A DNA stretch of 64,000 nucleotides from Trichoplusia ni (lineage: Eukaryota; Arthropoda; Insecta; Lepidoptera; Noctuidae), in contig NC_039492.1 in the NCBI RefSeq assembly GCF_003590095.1, forward strand, positions 4,712,001-4,776,000, written 5' to 3'. Positions 48,901 to 62,420 of this stretch are shown here, in pieces. The notes beneath the pieces were generated by a model. The model saw only the letters and a list, made by a program, of their open reading frames with translations, had not been told where the DNA came from and searched no databases. A program made the translations under genes and the position numbers. Position 1 is the first letter of the stretch; each line of letters starts with the position of its first letter.

Positions 48901-50150
48901 CGCATAATGTAGAACCCGCATAGTGGGAGCAAATACTTAGGGGTTACGTTAAAACCGACGTCTTTTTAAACATTGCACAATGCAATCCCGACTGGGGCAG
49001 CTGCAAAAACTCCCGTTCTCGGGACAACAAAGAGATGTCCTTATAAATTCTCGATTAAATTTTGGATACGAGCACCAATGAACACAAATTCCTAGAGTCG
49101 GTCCAATAAAGGACGCCGTGCAGCCGCGTTAGGAGGCCATAAACGAACGTATTATCCATGTAAGGCGGAATAGCCGTTGCACAATTAATTGTTTCATTTT
49201 GGGAAACAATTCCCGCTCCTCATTCAATTAAGAGCGGCGACTAAGGGGAGTGGGGCGGCGGCGGGGGGGTTGGGGCTACCCCGCCCGCTCATGAGACGGA
49301 CGTATTAATAGCGCCTGCAATATTGATATACTCGTATCGTATCCCACGTACCGCGTTCGAATACGATATTGTTTGTTAGCGAATTCGATTTGTGTCGATC
49401 ATAAATCTTGCGCCTTATGTTGAATTTGGAGTTGATTGAATTCGCACCCTGTAAACCAAGAGAAAGGGCCAAGTGTCGTGCGAGAGTCTCTCGCATAAAG
49501 AGTACGCGTTTACGTTTTAATTAGTGTTCCTGGCTGAATAATAGATTAACGAAGCGAGAGATGACGAGCTCCCGCGGTGCACGGTGCTCAGGTCATGCCG
49601 AAGCGGGACTCAATTAGCAAAAACACACAGAATTAAGAGAGACAAACATGTCGGCTGGGACACATGACGAGGCGCCCTCCTCAATCCGAATTTTATATTG
49701 CGCCATTCATTATTCATTGTGTTTGTCAAGAAAATTACTGTGGACCTTTTAATATAACTTCCAGAGTCGCACAAACGGAGCTACAAATTGGAGTTGTGAA
49801 CAAGTTGGTCGGAAATCGCGAGTTAACCTTGGCGATTAGTACTCGCGTGTCGAACCGTCAAACAAATTTAATTAGGTGCTAAAATAGCGTTGAGATCATT
49901 GGCTTATTTGAGGAACGAAGTGGGTTTGAGTAAGCCAAGACTTGATTTTAATTACATTGATATTAAAGTAAGACGAGTTAATTTAAAAGATAGCAGCTTC
50001 TCAGGGCAGGGCTTTCAAATCAGTGGTGTTGGCTGAAGATTCGAGAGCAATCTGTTAGATTGGTTCATTACGGCCTCCATTAGTGGAGTAATGAGTCGCG
50101 ATGCATGCCGAAGCGAGGCCGGGACAGGCGGGCGGGGGAAAATAAGAATA
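48901..50150. other. TAATTA- and CpG-mixed block
   Basis: Dense ATTAATT/AATTAG motifs alternate with CG-rich words, including the G-run at 49245-49275 and AAGCGAGGCCGGGACAGGCG near 50110. The texture is that of a candidate conserved non-coding block; no coding evidence. Confidence 0.35.
49245..49275 (+). other. G-quadruplex-type G runs
   Basis: Four runs of four or more G occur with spacers of 3, 7 and 2 bases, meeting the usual G3+N1-7 rule. Isolated in AT-rich DNA. Confidence 0.6.
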
Positions 50151-51440
50151 GCTTTAAAAACGCGCTTTCAAACTTTTAAACGCTACTTTATATCCTAATA
50201 GGTATTTTTTACAAAATTAATAAAAGAAAATACTGCTATTAATAAACTATTTGTTTATCTAATAAAAGTATCAAACAGTAAATAAAACACAAAAGTTTTG
50301 TTAGTTGTTAAGAGGGTAAATTTTTGTACCAGTTTAATAGACTAATGTAATATAGTAATTAATCCACCGCCTCCCGTTTACATCGTTCAACGAAACACAA
50401 GAGAAGATTATTAGCGTTCCAGCCGCAGCGTTCGGCCCGCTCAACTGTATACAATGTAACGTTTAAGCGAAAATTAGCTGCAGCTTGGCGTGGAGGATTT
50501 CGAGTATGAATGCAGGTCGGGCGGTGTGCATTAGCCTAATTGGAGACGCGGGCTGTACCGCAGCCACCTACGACAGGCCCTTTGTTACAGCAGACACTAA
50601 ATTTGACTCGAATCTGGTAATAGACCGCCGACGGTTATTCTCGTGTATGATTTAATGGGACCCTTTTAAACTGTTTTGGTGATATTTTATTTTATATATT
50701 TTTTTTATTTGAGATTTTAATAAATATGTCAATTTCTAACTTTTAGATGAAAATAAACATACTCTTTAAATTAAGATTGTTAATATCAGCAGAAGTGATG
50801 TTACTGACATTTTATTTTTTTCAACATAATATATTTTGAATAGCTTGTCACTTTTGAGTAGAGCATATTAAAAGTTAAGATTTTTAATACGGAAAGTTTA
50901 AGCTGAAACAAAAATAATGTTAAGCTAATTAAATAGCACTTGAGTAAGTAATAAAACTGCGTTTCATGTATTAAAAACTTATTCGTATTCCAGTTCTACC
51001 TTCGTCATTATTTTAATTATTTTTTATCATTAATTAGCGAGTTTATAGACGTGTTATTTTATAAGTTGTAAATTAAAAATAGGTTATTTACAAGATGATT
51101 ATCTTGTTTGATTTAATTATTCGGTTTACCTTTAAAGGTTTCCTATGCGATAAAAAGAATGTCCAAAAATATATTTTTTATCGCTATTCGTAATAGTAAC
51201 TTACTCGTTTTTCTATGTGTATTTACATGACAATATGTACAGTTGATAATAATGTAACACAAAGAAAAAAATACAAGGGGAATAAATATTTTAGACGTTC
51301 TAAGTTCATTAGCTCAATAAGTTGAGTCTATTCCTGGTCACCCCTTTTAAAAATCCACTCTTGCAAGTCGTCGACTGTTCGAAACTTAATACATGACTAA
51401 TGAGAATCTCTAAGTTGCCCTTATACTCACAGCATTACGA
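50151..51440. other. AT-rich non-coding DNA
   Basis: Long AT-rich stretch without open frames over 60 codons, splice-bounded exons or repeats that I recognise. A small GC-richer patch is at 50410-50580. Confidence 0.5.
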
Positions 51441-54400
51441 CAAAAGGTAAGGGGCGGGTGGGAACTCCTTCTAATTAAATGGTAAACTTTTATGAGCTCC
51501 CCCTCCACAACCGCTCTTGTCCCGCTAATTAATGCGCCCACGGGAAGCTCGGACGTCTCGCCGGCGACCCTGAGACGCTACACACGTAACCTAATACAAC
51601 CTAAACGCAACCTCGCCAAATTATTAAATAAATGTATTCAATATCCAACTCTATAGCGTAACCAAAAAGTATTTTTAAAACCAGAACGGACCAAAGTTTC
51701 TTCCGATTTCAAGTATCAGTGCGAACACGGCAATCCTTTTAGTAAGCGCTAAAAACTACGGCAGAGGAAGTCAATCCGCGGGGCAGGTGCCGTGCGGCCC
51801 GCGGCCTGCGCGCTAAACGTATTGTCGTGTACCGCTTCTGATGTGGTCGAAACTAAACCCCAACTACTTAATTGAAAACCGTAATAGAGAATCCAAATAC
51901 ATGGTATCCCTTTTGATCGCTATATTGGAGGTGCGATGCCAAATTAATTGATCGTTTCGTTAATGTGTCGCGTAATGGAATACGAATGTAGTGGATACCC
52001 ACTATTAAAATTATACCGACCCGTTACTGAAATTCAAATTGTATGAAATTTCCCTCGAAATAATTCCGAATTAATTCAAATCACTGTTAGTAATAAACGT
52101 CTGCGCTAGCGCCGCAGCATCTACTGGGAGCCCGAAGAATACGGCAAAATGTTCCAAGTTTCTTCAAGCAATCAAGGCTTAATACCGTAGTGAAGTTTCA
52201 AGTTGGGAAATTATAGGGCGCGGGGTGAGACGCGGGCGGGGCGGACGTCCGCCGCGTGTCATCTCGTAACATCAAAAATGCATTTAAATTCTGCGCAATA
52301 AAAAACAGCGGCGGGAAGTTTCACAGCGGCCCGGGGATTGAAGACGCCTGCCTCCAGCCCGAGCGCTTTATACCACTACACAATTCTGTCCACCCGCACT
52401 TTACACGATCCCCGATCTACTTACTAATAAAAGTGTTTCATAAAATAAGTGCGATGTGAGCAAGAGACCGAACAAAATGTAAAGCTTCCTGGAGTCCGCA
52501 CCAGGATTGTTAGTACAAGGAATTGCCTCATTGTATCGAGGAGTTCTCCCATCGAGAGTCTCAATAGCTCTCCGGAGCCCTCATTTCTTGTTGTTTAAGT
52601 TTAACAGTGCAGTCATAGTGCTGCGCTCAACTTGCGGAATGATTAACATGCTTTATTTGCTTTGTCTGATCGTAATTGAGTGTATTGTTCAGAAATGATT
52701 GTGTATTTTTGGTAAATGCAAATGAATATAAATTGTGTTTATTGATCGTATGAACGAAAAATATAATAAGAATATTTACAGTATATTGTTAAATTTCTTA
52801 CAATATTTTTAAAGATCAGTAAAAACTGTTGGATTGAATACCGCATTTCAATTCACACAAATATCCAGACGTACCACATCGTATCCACCTAACAGGTGAT
52901 TGAAGTCGCACAAAAACCTCGATGGGGAAATATTCCCCGTGTCCGGAATCCCGTAGTACTCCCGGAGTATCGGGACTCCCCTCGGTCGACTTGATGCGAT
53001 AATTAGCCCGCCCACCGTCGGATAATTGCGGGATCCGATATTGTACCGGACATTTCAAGAATTGTTTACAGACAACGTTTTTAAACGTTCCATTTTCTTT
53101 TCGGTTGACTTCGGAGTGATAATTTTTTGATGTTGATTTGATTGCCGTTTTTGAAAGCTTAAAGGAATTTAAGCAATGTGGGTCTTTTGGTGGGTATGTT
53201 TTTTTGGTAGATGATTTTGTAATGAAGTTTTGCTTGAGTTTGCACAGTTTAAATTACAACAAGTATTATGCTCGAAGGATGAATTATAAATAAGTTTTAC
53301 TATGCATAGGGCGGGCAGGCAACCCTTCATCGAACATTTATTAACAGAACAATTAATTACCGTGTATAAATTGAATAATACAAAGGACACGACCGTAATA
53401 ACGCACCGTTACAATAATACAAACTAATTACATTGTGGCAGGAATTCTTTCATTAGCGAAATGAAACATGTCCGGGCGGTCTGACCGAACCACCCTATCA
53501 ATTACAAAGCAATGCAATTACATTTGGTACCTAATAAGCCACTTTATGGTACACGTGAAATACGACAATTTAACAGGAAATTAAAGTCGGTGCCGCAAAC
53601 CGCGGACGTCATTTCGCAATAGTTTGTCCAATTTATCAGTGTTGAGTCGTTAGGAAATAATCGTAATCGAAGCGAGCTCTGCGCTGAACAATATGGACCG
53701 ATGTCGGCCTCTCTAATTGGCCCTTACCTGGAGCGCACTCGAGAATGATAAAGCCCCCATTAGCCGCCCTATTATTTACCTACTCGTCATTAGCGTAGAC
53801 TTCATTAGGATAACGAGATAACGGAGCCGGGACTCGAGTGCTCAGCCCCTGCAGTATTTTTGGTGTTTTTGAGAGAATTTCAAGGAATTACGACCTTGTA
53901 ATAGCTTCTCCGGAGAAGGATTACTTCGCATTGTGTGCAGTACAAGATGGTTCAGCCACTTGTGAGATTGGTTGGCAACTAAAATACTGTCGATGACAAG
54001 TATATTAGTATAACCTCCACAGTCAGCTCTTGAGATATTCTATTTCAGCAAGACCAAAAGAGGTGGAACTGCTCCTTAGAGACTGTTCAGAACCTGTATC
54101 ACATTCTTATATTCTGGGAAAAGTTTTCCTGTTTATCAAACGCTCGGTTGTACGGACTAATTAGGTACTTCCGAGTATTCTATTTTGCGGAGACCTATCG
54201 AATGCAATGTTAATACCAGTTTGCAAATAGGCAATAGGACCACCCTATAGTCGCATTATGGCGCATGGGTTATTAAGATCGATATCGAATCGAGGGCACG
54301 AAAAATGGATGTTGCAGCGAGCCCTCGGCAGCGGCCTCGGCGCGGTGCCACAAAAAACGTACCGAATTTATTGTTAATTATAAAACTCCGGCGTCGAACA

Positions 54401-54800
54401 TTAACGCAGAGATGCGATGCTACGATAGCCGCTCGTCTATTTATTTATTATTTAGATATCGGCCGGTGCGGTCACGACTCCATATTGTTTCGCTTTAATG
54501 GCATTAATGACCTCGGTTTAAAGTTGAAGTGTTAATTTGATTTAAAATTATGCTCGCGATTACAATCTTCACGTTCAACTTTCGCCCCAAAGCTTTAATT
54601 ACAGCGGTGATCCCGATGGAGCCGTGATATGACCGCCTCGCGCTCATAATACTGCTTCGATGCTAATAAACCTGGACGCAAGCCACGTCGGCTAGTGAAC
54701 CTCGCGGCGATGCAGCTTAATGCACGAGTTGACATTATAAAAGTTAGAATTAACGATTTTAATCTCATTCTACTTATTACTGAATGTACGGTTTACGGTG
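51441..54800. other. Non-coding DNA with mixed islands
   Basis: Islands at 51450-51600, 51770-51830, 52090-52420, 52915-53050, 53640-53850 and 54300-54480 combine CG-rich words with TAAT motifs. AT-rich DNA separates them. Open frames of 60-80 codons show no domain and no reliable splice sites. Confidence 0.35.
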
Positions 54801-57040
54801 CATGTGTTTAGTGACAAATTATGCAAAGTGTTGGCCGTTTTAATGCAGCGATGCAAGTCCTACGGTTCCACGTAGCTACCTAGATTGTTATCGGGCATTA
54901 AAAAACAATTGCCAGTGCGATGCCTTTTGTATATTTCTACTATTTTCCGTATAAACTGAGTAGGTTCTTATTTTAAAATTAAAAGGTGAAGTTAATAATA
55001 TTTTTATCGCAAAGTACGGTACTTAATTAAAATGAGAATTTAAAAGTTTATGTTTAACATACAATGGCGGGTGTTTTCTAAGGTAGTCGGTAGTTTGTGC
55101 AGCAGGCTGCGGCGGCGCACGTAGCCGGAACATTTGATTCAGGTGATGTCGACAGCCGATGGAACACAACTCCGGTAAAGGGCACGGTGCGTGCTTCTTA
55201 CCACTAAGGTAAAAAGCCATTTGGTCTACCATTCGTATCGCACGGGAGTTGATGCCTTCATTTCAAGAGATTTTTCATAAATAACAAGTAATACTCATAA
55301 TATAAATCAACTTCCCAATTAGAAAACTGAAAATATATTTATAACAGGGAATATCCGCCCTTAAAATTTTAGAAGCTATTAAACCAATTACCAATGCTTA
55401 TGAGAGAAGAAATGTGCAATATTTTTTACAGGAAATAAGAATTGACGTATCGGGAACGGGCCGCGGGGCGAGCGTCCGCGGACTGAGTTACGACCGTCGG
55501 TACTCGTAAACGTCACATTAATTAGCATGCCCACTAATGAGGAGTTATAGCGCTCTAATGAGAGGACTTGTACACGACGTATTTATTAACGTGCGCCCTA
55601 GCGGCTGGCGACGCTAATCCAATAGATTTACAAAAATATAACTATTTCACCTTGCATTTCATGAAATCTTAGTTAGCAATGAATGCCAGTTCTCAGAATA
55701 AGTGCAAAGAAAACCAACATGTAAGGTCGCAGCACTGACAACTTAATAACATAATTAAACGCTTGACACATACCACCTAATTGCATTTAAGTGTCCGTGA
55801 ATTTTTTTTATAAATAATTGTCGAGATAAGTGAGGCTGTCGATGTCGCCAGCTAATTGAATGTCTGTCATAATTTGTACAGTTGTTGCTCACCGCCGATA
55901 ACGAATACACGGTCCTTCCATATCCCAACCCGTTCCCGTGATTTAGATAAGTGTGATTCGATGTTATACAAAACCGCGCGAAAGAACAAAGCTCGCGTTA
56001 CCGCCTCCACAATGGAGGGGTGAAAAAGACGTTAATAATATTCGTCAAAGCACTCTGGTTACATTAAATCAATTTGCCCTTTCCGCGCGGTAAGTAGCGA
56101 ACGGTGTAATTGATAAGTTGAAACCCTTGTACCGAGAAGGCTACAGTTTGGCACTGCCAACATTCTGGCTGAGTTTCCACGTCACGTGCTCAGACATCTT
56201 TCTTCTCTTTTCGCTATACAAATGAAAACTGGATACGTGGTACTGCTTAACTGAAAGTAACTATTAAATAGTTACAATGACAACTAATAAAGGTGGCTTT
56301 GGCCTTTTACCATGAGTAAAGAAAACATTACGCATTTAAGCGCTTTAAGCGAGTATTTTTGAATGCAATTTTTAATCTCAAGATTTAAATAAAAAAAAAA
56401 CTTCAAATTGCGTTATCAAAGTGACACACGTTAATGTCTTAAATGTATCGAGCTCAGCTGCCGTGTTACCCGCTAATCCTATCGCATCGCTATTCAGCTC
56501 GTAATTATACTAAAATCTGACGTTAAAAGTGCATTTAAAAGTGAAACCTTCGCCGACAGGATCGCAGGTTTGGATCGCACTCGATTAAATGAAATGGCAG
56601 ATTGTGATCATTGCCCGATAAATGTAATTTTACGTCAGTTTATTTTCAGTGGATCGTACGCACGGGTGTTGTGGAAAAGTAAATTTTTAACGCCACGGTT
56701 AATCGAGGGAAGTGGATTGTTAACATCCGAGTACGTAGTCAGTGATTCTAGGTAATCCTGGATTCATTATCAACGTGCTTTCTGTGAGCGCTGCTTCGCG
56801 TTTCGAACGGCTTTGTTACTGTAATATTAGTTGCGTTGTCATTGAAATACACGATGGGGATTATTGCAGTATTTTCACTTACATGGTGGAATCTTTTAGC
56901 ATAGTTTTTTGAAAGCTCAAGTAAGTTCAAAAAAATATTATTAGCTTTATTTAAGTTTATTTTATGTTTCTTACTACAAGCGAGTATCGTAAACTAAAAC
57001 CAGAACGAAAAAAAACCGGGATAAAAACAATCCTATGTGT
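54801..57040. other. Non-coding DNA with mixed islands
   Basis: GC-richer patches at 55075-55210 and 55450-55620, the latter with ATTAATTAGCATGCCC and a CCGCGG/TCCGCGGA pair. The minus-strand frame at 55023-55232 has cysteines and prolines but no recognised family. Confidence 0.35.
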
Positions 57041-57044
57041 TAAT

Positions 57045-57122
57045 CCTGGTTATAAAATATCTGTGTACTAAGTTTAAAGAGGAACAAACATCCATACACA
57101 CAAAATTTCGCATTTATAATAT
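57045..57122 (-). repeat. Dispersed repeat, reverse-oriented relative of the 29728 repeat
   Basis: CTGTGTACTAAGTTTAAAG, ACAAACATCCATACACACA and TTTCGCATTTATAATATA in this order are the reverse-complement end of the abundant CCCTACTAATATTATAAATG repeat. Confidence 0.55.
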
Positions 57123-57129
57123 AAAATAT

Positions 57130-58260
57130 GACGTCTGCAGTTGCTTCTCAATCATGACCTACCAGCCGTAGCCTATCCCACGAAAAAGCAAACTTTCACA
57201 GGTGTCTGTGTTGTACGCAACCCAATTATTTCGGCCGATATCCTAAGGACAGATCAGTTGTCAGTTCACTTTGAACTGTCCGTGACGACTGTCGTGTCTG
57301 CCGTCACTGGAGCGGCATGACAGCTTGGACTGACGGCCCGGACTGACGGCTTGATGGCAAGAAGTCAGTTTTAGAGATAGACACGTTACTACAATGAACA
57401 TGTTATACGTAAGATTTGTAGTATTCAACTTTATCTTACGGACTGGTACTTTATGGGATTTTATCAATACATTTTTATTAATTTTTAATAACTCATCATT
57501 AGCCCTGTCACGGCTTATACTAGGTGTACACTCAAACTTGTGTGTATGATTGATCAAAGGCCAGACAGCAAAGCAAGTCTGAGGAATTTGCAAACATTCA
57601 TTAAAATGCCAAACGACGTGTCTTATGCCATGGAGAAAGAAGTAATTAAGTTAATTGTGATTCCAAATCCAATAACCAAATTTAGTAATCTTGATGTGAT
57701 GCATAATCAAATACAGTCCCATTCTCATTTGACCCGCGGGTCTAACAAGCGAGGTCCACGTAGGAGCGTTAATTGTATTGCTGTATCAATATTTAATCTG
57801 CAATCATCAGTATGTATAACGTGTGTACGTGTTTGCATGTGTGTATGAATGGTGGCATCATAAAGGAGTGCACCGGAACAGATCGCACGACAATATCCTA
57901 ATTCACTCGCGCGAATGTAATCCATTAGTGTTCCCTCCTCGGAGCCCCCCCCCTCCCCCCGCCCCGCGACACCCCCGCACCAGTCTGTCATTCATAAACC
58001 TCCATATAATTTGTATTGGCACATGTTTCATATGACTAATGGACGAGGGCACATTAAATATAAAAACGACGTACTGCTTATTGCTGTTTACAAAAGTGAA
58101 ACAAATTTTTATTTCGAAATGTATGAGACTAAGGGGTGTTTGTTATGGGGAATTCTTGGAAGTCGCGTTTAAATGAGCGTGATGCTGTTCTAGTTACAGC
58201 GTAACAGGCTCGTAACTATAGTAAGTGCTTGTACGCACATTTGAGCGGCATTCACTAAGA
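57130..58260. other. Non-coding DNA, C-rich tract included
   Basis: Mixed composition. An inverted pair of CTGACGGC/GCCGTCA words lies at 57295-57350. Open frames at 57261-57593 (-) and 57540-57848 (+) overlap without domain signals. The C-rich tract at 57945-57977 is listed separately. Confidence 0.35.
57945..57977 (-). other. G-quadruplex-type G runs on the minus strand
   Basis: The plus strand has C-runs of 9, 6, 4 and 5 within 33 bases, so the minus strand has four G-runs with short spacers. Flanks are AT-richer. Confidence 0.6.
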
Positions 58261-58269
58261 AGTCAATTC

Positions 58270-58292
58270 AAGTAAGTAAGTAAGTAAGTAAA
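58270..58292. repeat. (AAGT)n microsatellite
   Basis: Five tandem AAGT units are followed by AAATCTTTATTG. Such a run next to CTTTATT is often the 3' tail of a LINE read on the minus strand; no element body is identified. Confidence 0.7.
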
Positions 58293-58510
58293 TCTTTATT
58301 GTAAAGCTCGGTCTTCGTAATATTAATTACAAAAAAGAGGTTAGTTTATGTTTTAAAACAGTAGATAAAACTTTTTGCTTAAAACTATTATATTTAACTT
58401 ATAAAAATCGATTCTATTCTTTTAAGGAGCAAATTACTGTAAATATTGTGTCTAAGCTCGGTTCTCAATTACGCACATATTAGCGTGAATATAGCCATAG
58501 TTTGCTCTGA

Positions 58511-58553
58511 ACAAACAAACGCGGAAACACATCTTTATTATATTAGTATAGAT
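58511..58553 (+). mobile_element. 3' end fragment of the TATTAGTATAGAT family
   Basis: ACAAACAAACGCGG, then ATATTAGTATAGAT, match the last 40 bases of the family found at 1393, 36562 and 42034. The rest is missing or diverged beyond recognition. Confidence 0.55.
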
Positions 58554-60540
58554 ACCACACACCTGTTCACATGCGGATGTTATAAAAAAAAGCTTTATTA
58601 GAACCTATATGCTAAAAACAGTTATCAAAGGACCAATTTTTACAATACTGGCATAATAAGCAGCTTAAAAAAAGATAAAGAATTTAAATTCATTTGTTTT
58701 TTTACGATGCTTAAAAACAGCAGATGCATTGTCTCAACTCCCCTTAAAACTAAATGTTATCTACTTAATTTCGAAAAATATAATAACCATAATTATATTC
58801 CACATTTAAACACGGTTGCCCCATAAAGTGGTGTTTTTATCATAAGAGTTATAATAAAATTAAAGCTAATGTGTTGTGTAGGCTATACGAAGGCATGTAG
58901 TTTTATTAATTATAAAATTAAGTGCGAGAATAACGACCGCATCGGGTAGAACATCTTGTTCCAACTTCAATTATAAGGCAATGTTGTGTTGATCAAAATA
59001 ATGACTTGCCCAACGTAATAATTATAATTAAAAATTTAATTATTTATATTATAATAATGGTCTTTGTATTACCTATCTATAGTTTGAATTCACCTTGATT
59101 TTATTTAAATGTCTAATGAAATCAAATAAATATTTAATCAACTTAGCAAAATGACACACATAAATTTGTCGGTGTTCATAGAATTTCTTTAATTATGTTT
59201 CTTAATAAGTGTTTTATCGATGTAAGACAAACATTTAATTCCAGTAGGCTACTAACAAGGTAAGCGTAGGAAAATAAATTCCTGAGAATTTATTGTTTTG
59301 ACAAACTGTTTCCGACCTTCATTACGGAAGAAACTCAATTCAAGGAAAACATAATAAACAGACAGTTTCTTTATACTCTAATATACACTATCGGTCTTCC
59401 TTATATCTAAGTTAAAGATTTGTAGACTTATTACCAATAATCTTGGAACTAATTAAAGTATGAGATTCCCAATAAATTCCCGCTACCAGAGAGTTTTGAT
59501 AACAACGTAAACAAGTTTGTATTTGTTGCTCTAATTTATCTGCCTGAAGTTATTCTTAAAAACCATTTCATTTCTATTTCCTAGAAAAAGTCACGGCGTG
59601 TACATTAAATTAGTATAATAAGGCCAATTAAAAGTTTCGCAGTAACTATACAGTAGTAAAGACGAGAATAAAACATCGTTGATAGTTGAGAGGAGCCACA
59701 AGTGTTATGAGATCAGAAAGGAGGTTGAATAATAATCCTATTAAAAGTATAATTGGATTAGACAAAAAAGTTCCATAAGCAAGCCATTCGAATTTCGAAC
59801 ACGTCAAGTAATACAAAATTAAGATCAGCAAAAAGTATTTTGTTTAAATTTTCATTCATTTAATGTGTGCTCTTCCCGAAGCTTTAATACACTTAGGTAG
59901 ATACTGGCTGCATAACGTTTTCACAAAAATTAAAGAAAGTAATCAGTGGAATTACGTCGGCTACTAAAATATGTATTCGTCATAAAAGTATGCGCCGACT
60001 TCTGTCGAGGATAAATATTCATTATGACGGATCGTGTAGCGTTTTAGCGGGATTAAACGCTATTAACCTACGTCGCTATGCTCTCAGCTAAATCAATCGG
60101 GTGTATCTGTTGGTATGTAACAATGTGCGCACAGACGCGCTGTCGAGCCAATTACTTAAATATCCTCGTTTTAGGATTTGTTAGTGCATCTTCGCTGGCC
60201 GTCTTATCAACGTCCAGACTAAAACATGCTGAACTGCTTTTTGAAATATCAGTCAATTTGTTTTTTGTTGACTGTTAGACATGTAGCGAGGTTTTATTTT
60301 ATTTATTTTGATGTGCTTTTTAGTAATATGAATTATGAATAATAAAATGCAACGAAGAATCCTGATGCTTGTAACATTTTAGAACTGTGTTCGTCGTAAT
60401 GAGCTTATTAGTATTCACGTGTAAATATAACGTCTGTTATAAAACTGGAATGTCACGAGAATGACATTTCACTCGTGTTTTATTACAAACAAAAATATAA
60501 AGTGATGTGTATGTGTAATCTGTGTTAAGACGTGTTGTCG
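58554..60540. other. AT-rich non-coding DNA
   Basis: Low-GC sequence with no supported gene, repeat pair or regulatory island. Confidence 0.5.
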
Positions 60541-62420
60541 CCGTCGTCACTCACTCAATATGTATGAGCGGCTGTAAACAGCAGTGCGGGGGTTCGCTTC
60601 ATCCGGCTGAGAGCTCTCATTCGCCTCTAATTAATTACTCAACTCAGTTTCAATTAAATTAACTCGAGATCGGGGCATCGACACGCAATGAATCGATGCC
60701 AGCCGCGATTCGATTAAGATCGTTAATGCCGATCAATTTTACTCGTTAGCTATCAATAAAGTTATTAAACGCGCGCCGCAAAGCCCCTACGCAAACATGC
60801 AACGCCAGGTGCACGGGGTTTCGTACTCCAATGGAAAAAAGGGTAGAATAATGTGATTTGTTCGGAAAGTTGTTAAGTGGTTGATGATTTAGATAGATGA
60901 TAGACCGGGAAGTAGTTAGAAACAAGTAATGAAGATATTAAAAATGCATATTAAGCTTGTTTGAGTTTTAAATGTTTTTGTGTCATGATTCCGAGGCGGT
61001 GTCACGCGATAGAGCGGCGCGGGCGCGGAGCGGCTCGGACGACCGTCGCGTCATTTGCGGGTTGCGTGCTCCTCCGTACACTGTGACCTGCGCTGACATC
61101 AATAATAGTTAATGAAGTCTTTGCACTACGTAGTCGACAGCAAAGTGTCTGCTCGTATTACACGCTGCTTGTATTGGCTTTACGTCTTTATGTCAATGCC
61201 AACCCACATGTGTCATCCGTTCATTCATTTGACATTCGTACTCGCTTCAGACATCGACAAATGGATCAGTTAGTGAGGCACGTCAAAACATCCGTGACTC
61301 GTCTAGGACATGTGATGGGACATGCTCACACCTGTATGCTGACATGGTACGCGGTCACGATCAAATGTCGTACTCTGGACGAACTTTCATTTCCTTCCTC
61401 CAAATAACGACCAGTTTAAAACTAGAACCTTTTTTGTTTGTGTTTGAAGGTAGACAAATTCTAAGCAAACTAACAAATAATAAATGTATGCAACCTAAGC
61501 ATCAACTAATCGCAAATGTTGCAATTTAAACTAAAACTTCACCACAAACGTTACTATGACGCTTTTGATATATGAACTTAAAATTTGTATCTCAAACACG
61601 GAGTAACACTAAAACTAAATTGGCCACTCGAAACTAGTTGAACCGAGTTTAAAACTGCGCCCTTAGCGGGGTGGGGACGTTTTAATTACGGCGTTTAAGT
61701 AAAAGCGACGCTACGTCTAGTCTAGCTAGCTGCATTACAGAGATTCAGCCACCAAAAGCCTCCCACTTAGCTAATGAAACATGTTCGCGTATAGTGTTTT
61801 AAGCGTCGTCGCAGCCGGCAGGCGCGCAGTGCGAGCGCCGGCGAGCGGCCGCGCGGGCTCATTGTGAGCAGAGCGGACGACGCCGGCTTCGGCGGACTCG
61901 TCTCCGCAAATCCTCATTTACTTGCATTATTTTAATGGAACTATTGTGGCCGGATGTCCTTTGTCGCGTGCGGATGCGGATCCGGAGCACCGGGCTGTGG
62001 GAAATGTGCCGGTGCATAAGTGCATCACCGCTCTGCCCTAAATTGTACCTCCCCAACTCAAATTAAATGCCAGAAAGCTCTGTTTCAATTTAGCGGATTT
62101 GAATAGTCGCCCAGATTGTGGACTCGGAGAAGGGAATGGGGATTTATTGTACACGTAACGTCTGTAAAAATAGAGAAAAGAAATAACAAGGTATCCATTT
62201 AACTAATTAAGTGGAGCGAAGTGGTTTCGAGGCCACGCAGCGCGTCCGCAGAGAGATCCCACGGACCTCTAATAACTGGCTTCCCTAATAAGCTAAGAGG
62301 TTGTCTTACTCGTATAAAAATGCAATCGGCGGAGCGAAGGCCCGGCGACGTCGTTCAAACTTTTCAAATTTTCCACCAGCGCGACGGTATTAATTTTAAA
62401 TTAGAACCAGAGACGTAAAT
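60541..62420. other. Non-coding DNA with mixed islands
   Basis: Islands at 60541-60830, 60990-61110, 61640-61740, 61800-62040 and 62215-62410 combine CG-rich words (GCGAGCGCCGGCGAGCGG) with TTAATTAATTA-type motifs. A GGCATCGA...TCGATGCC stem is at 60674-60700. No exon is supported. Confidence 0.35.

Noticed and set aside
55023..55232. 69-codon minus-strand frame with several cysteines
   Set aside because: Cysteine spacing fits no zinc-binding pattern, and the frame begins and ends in AT-rich DNA without splice sites.
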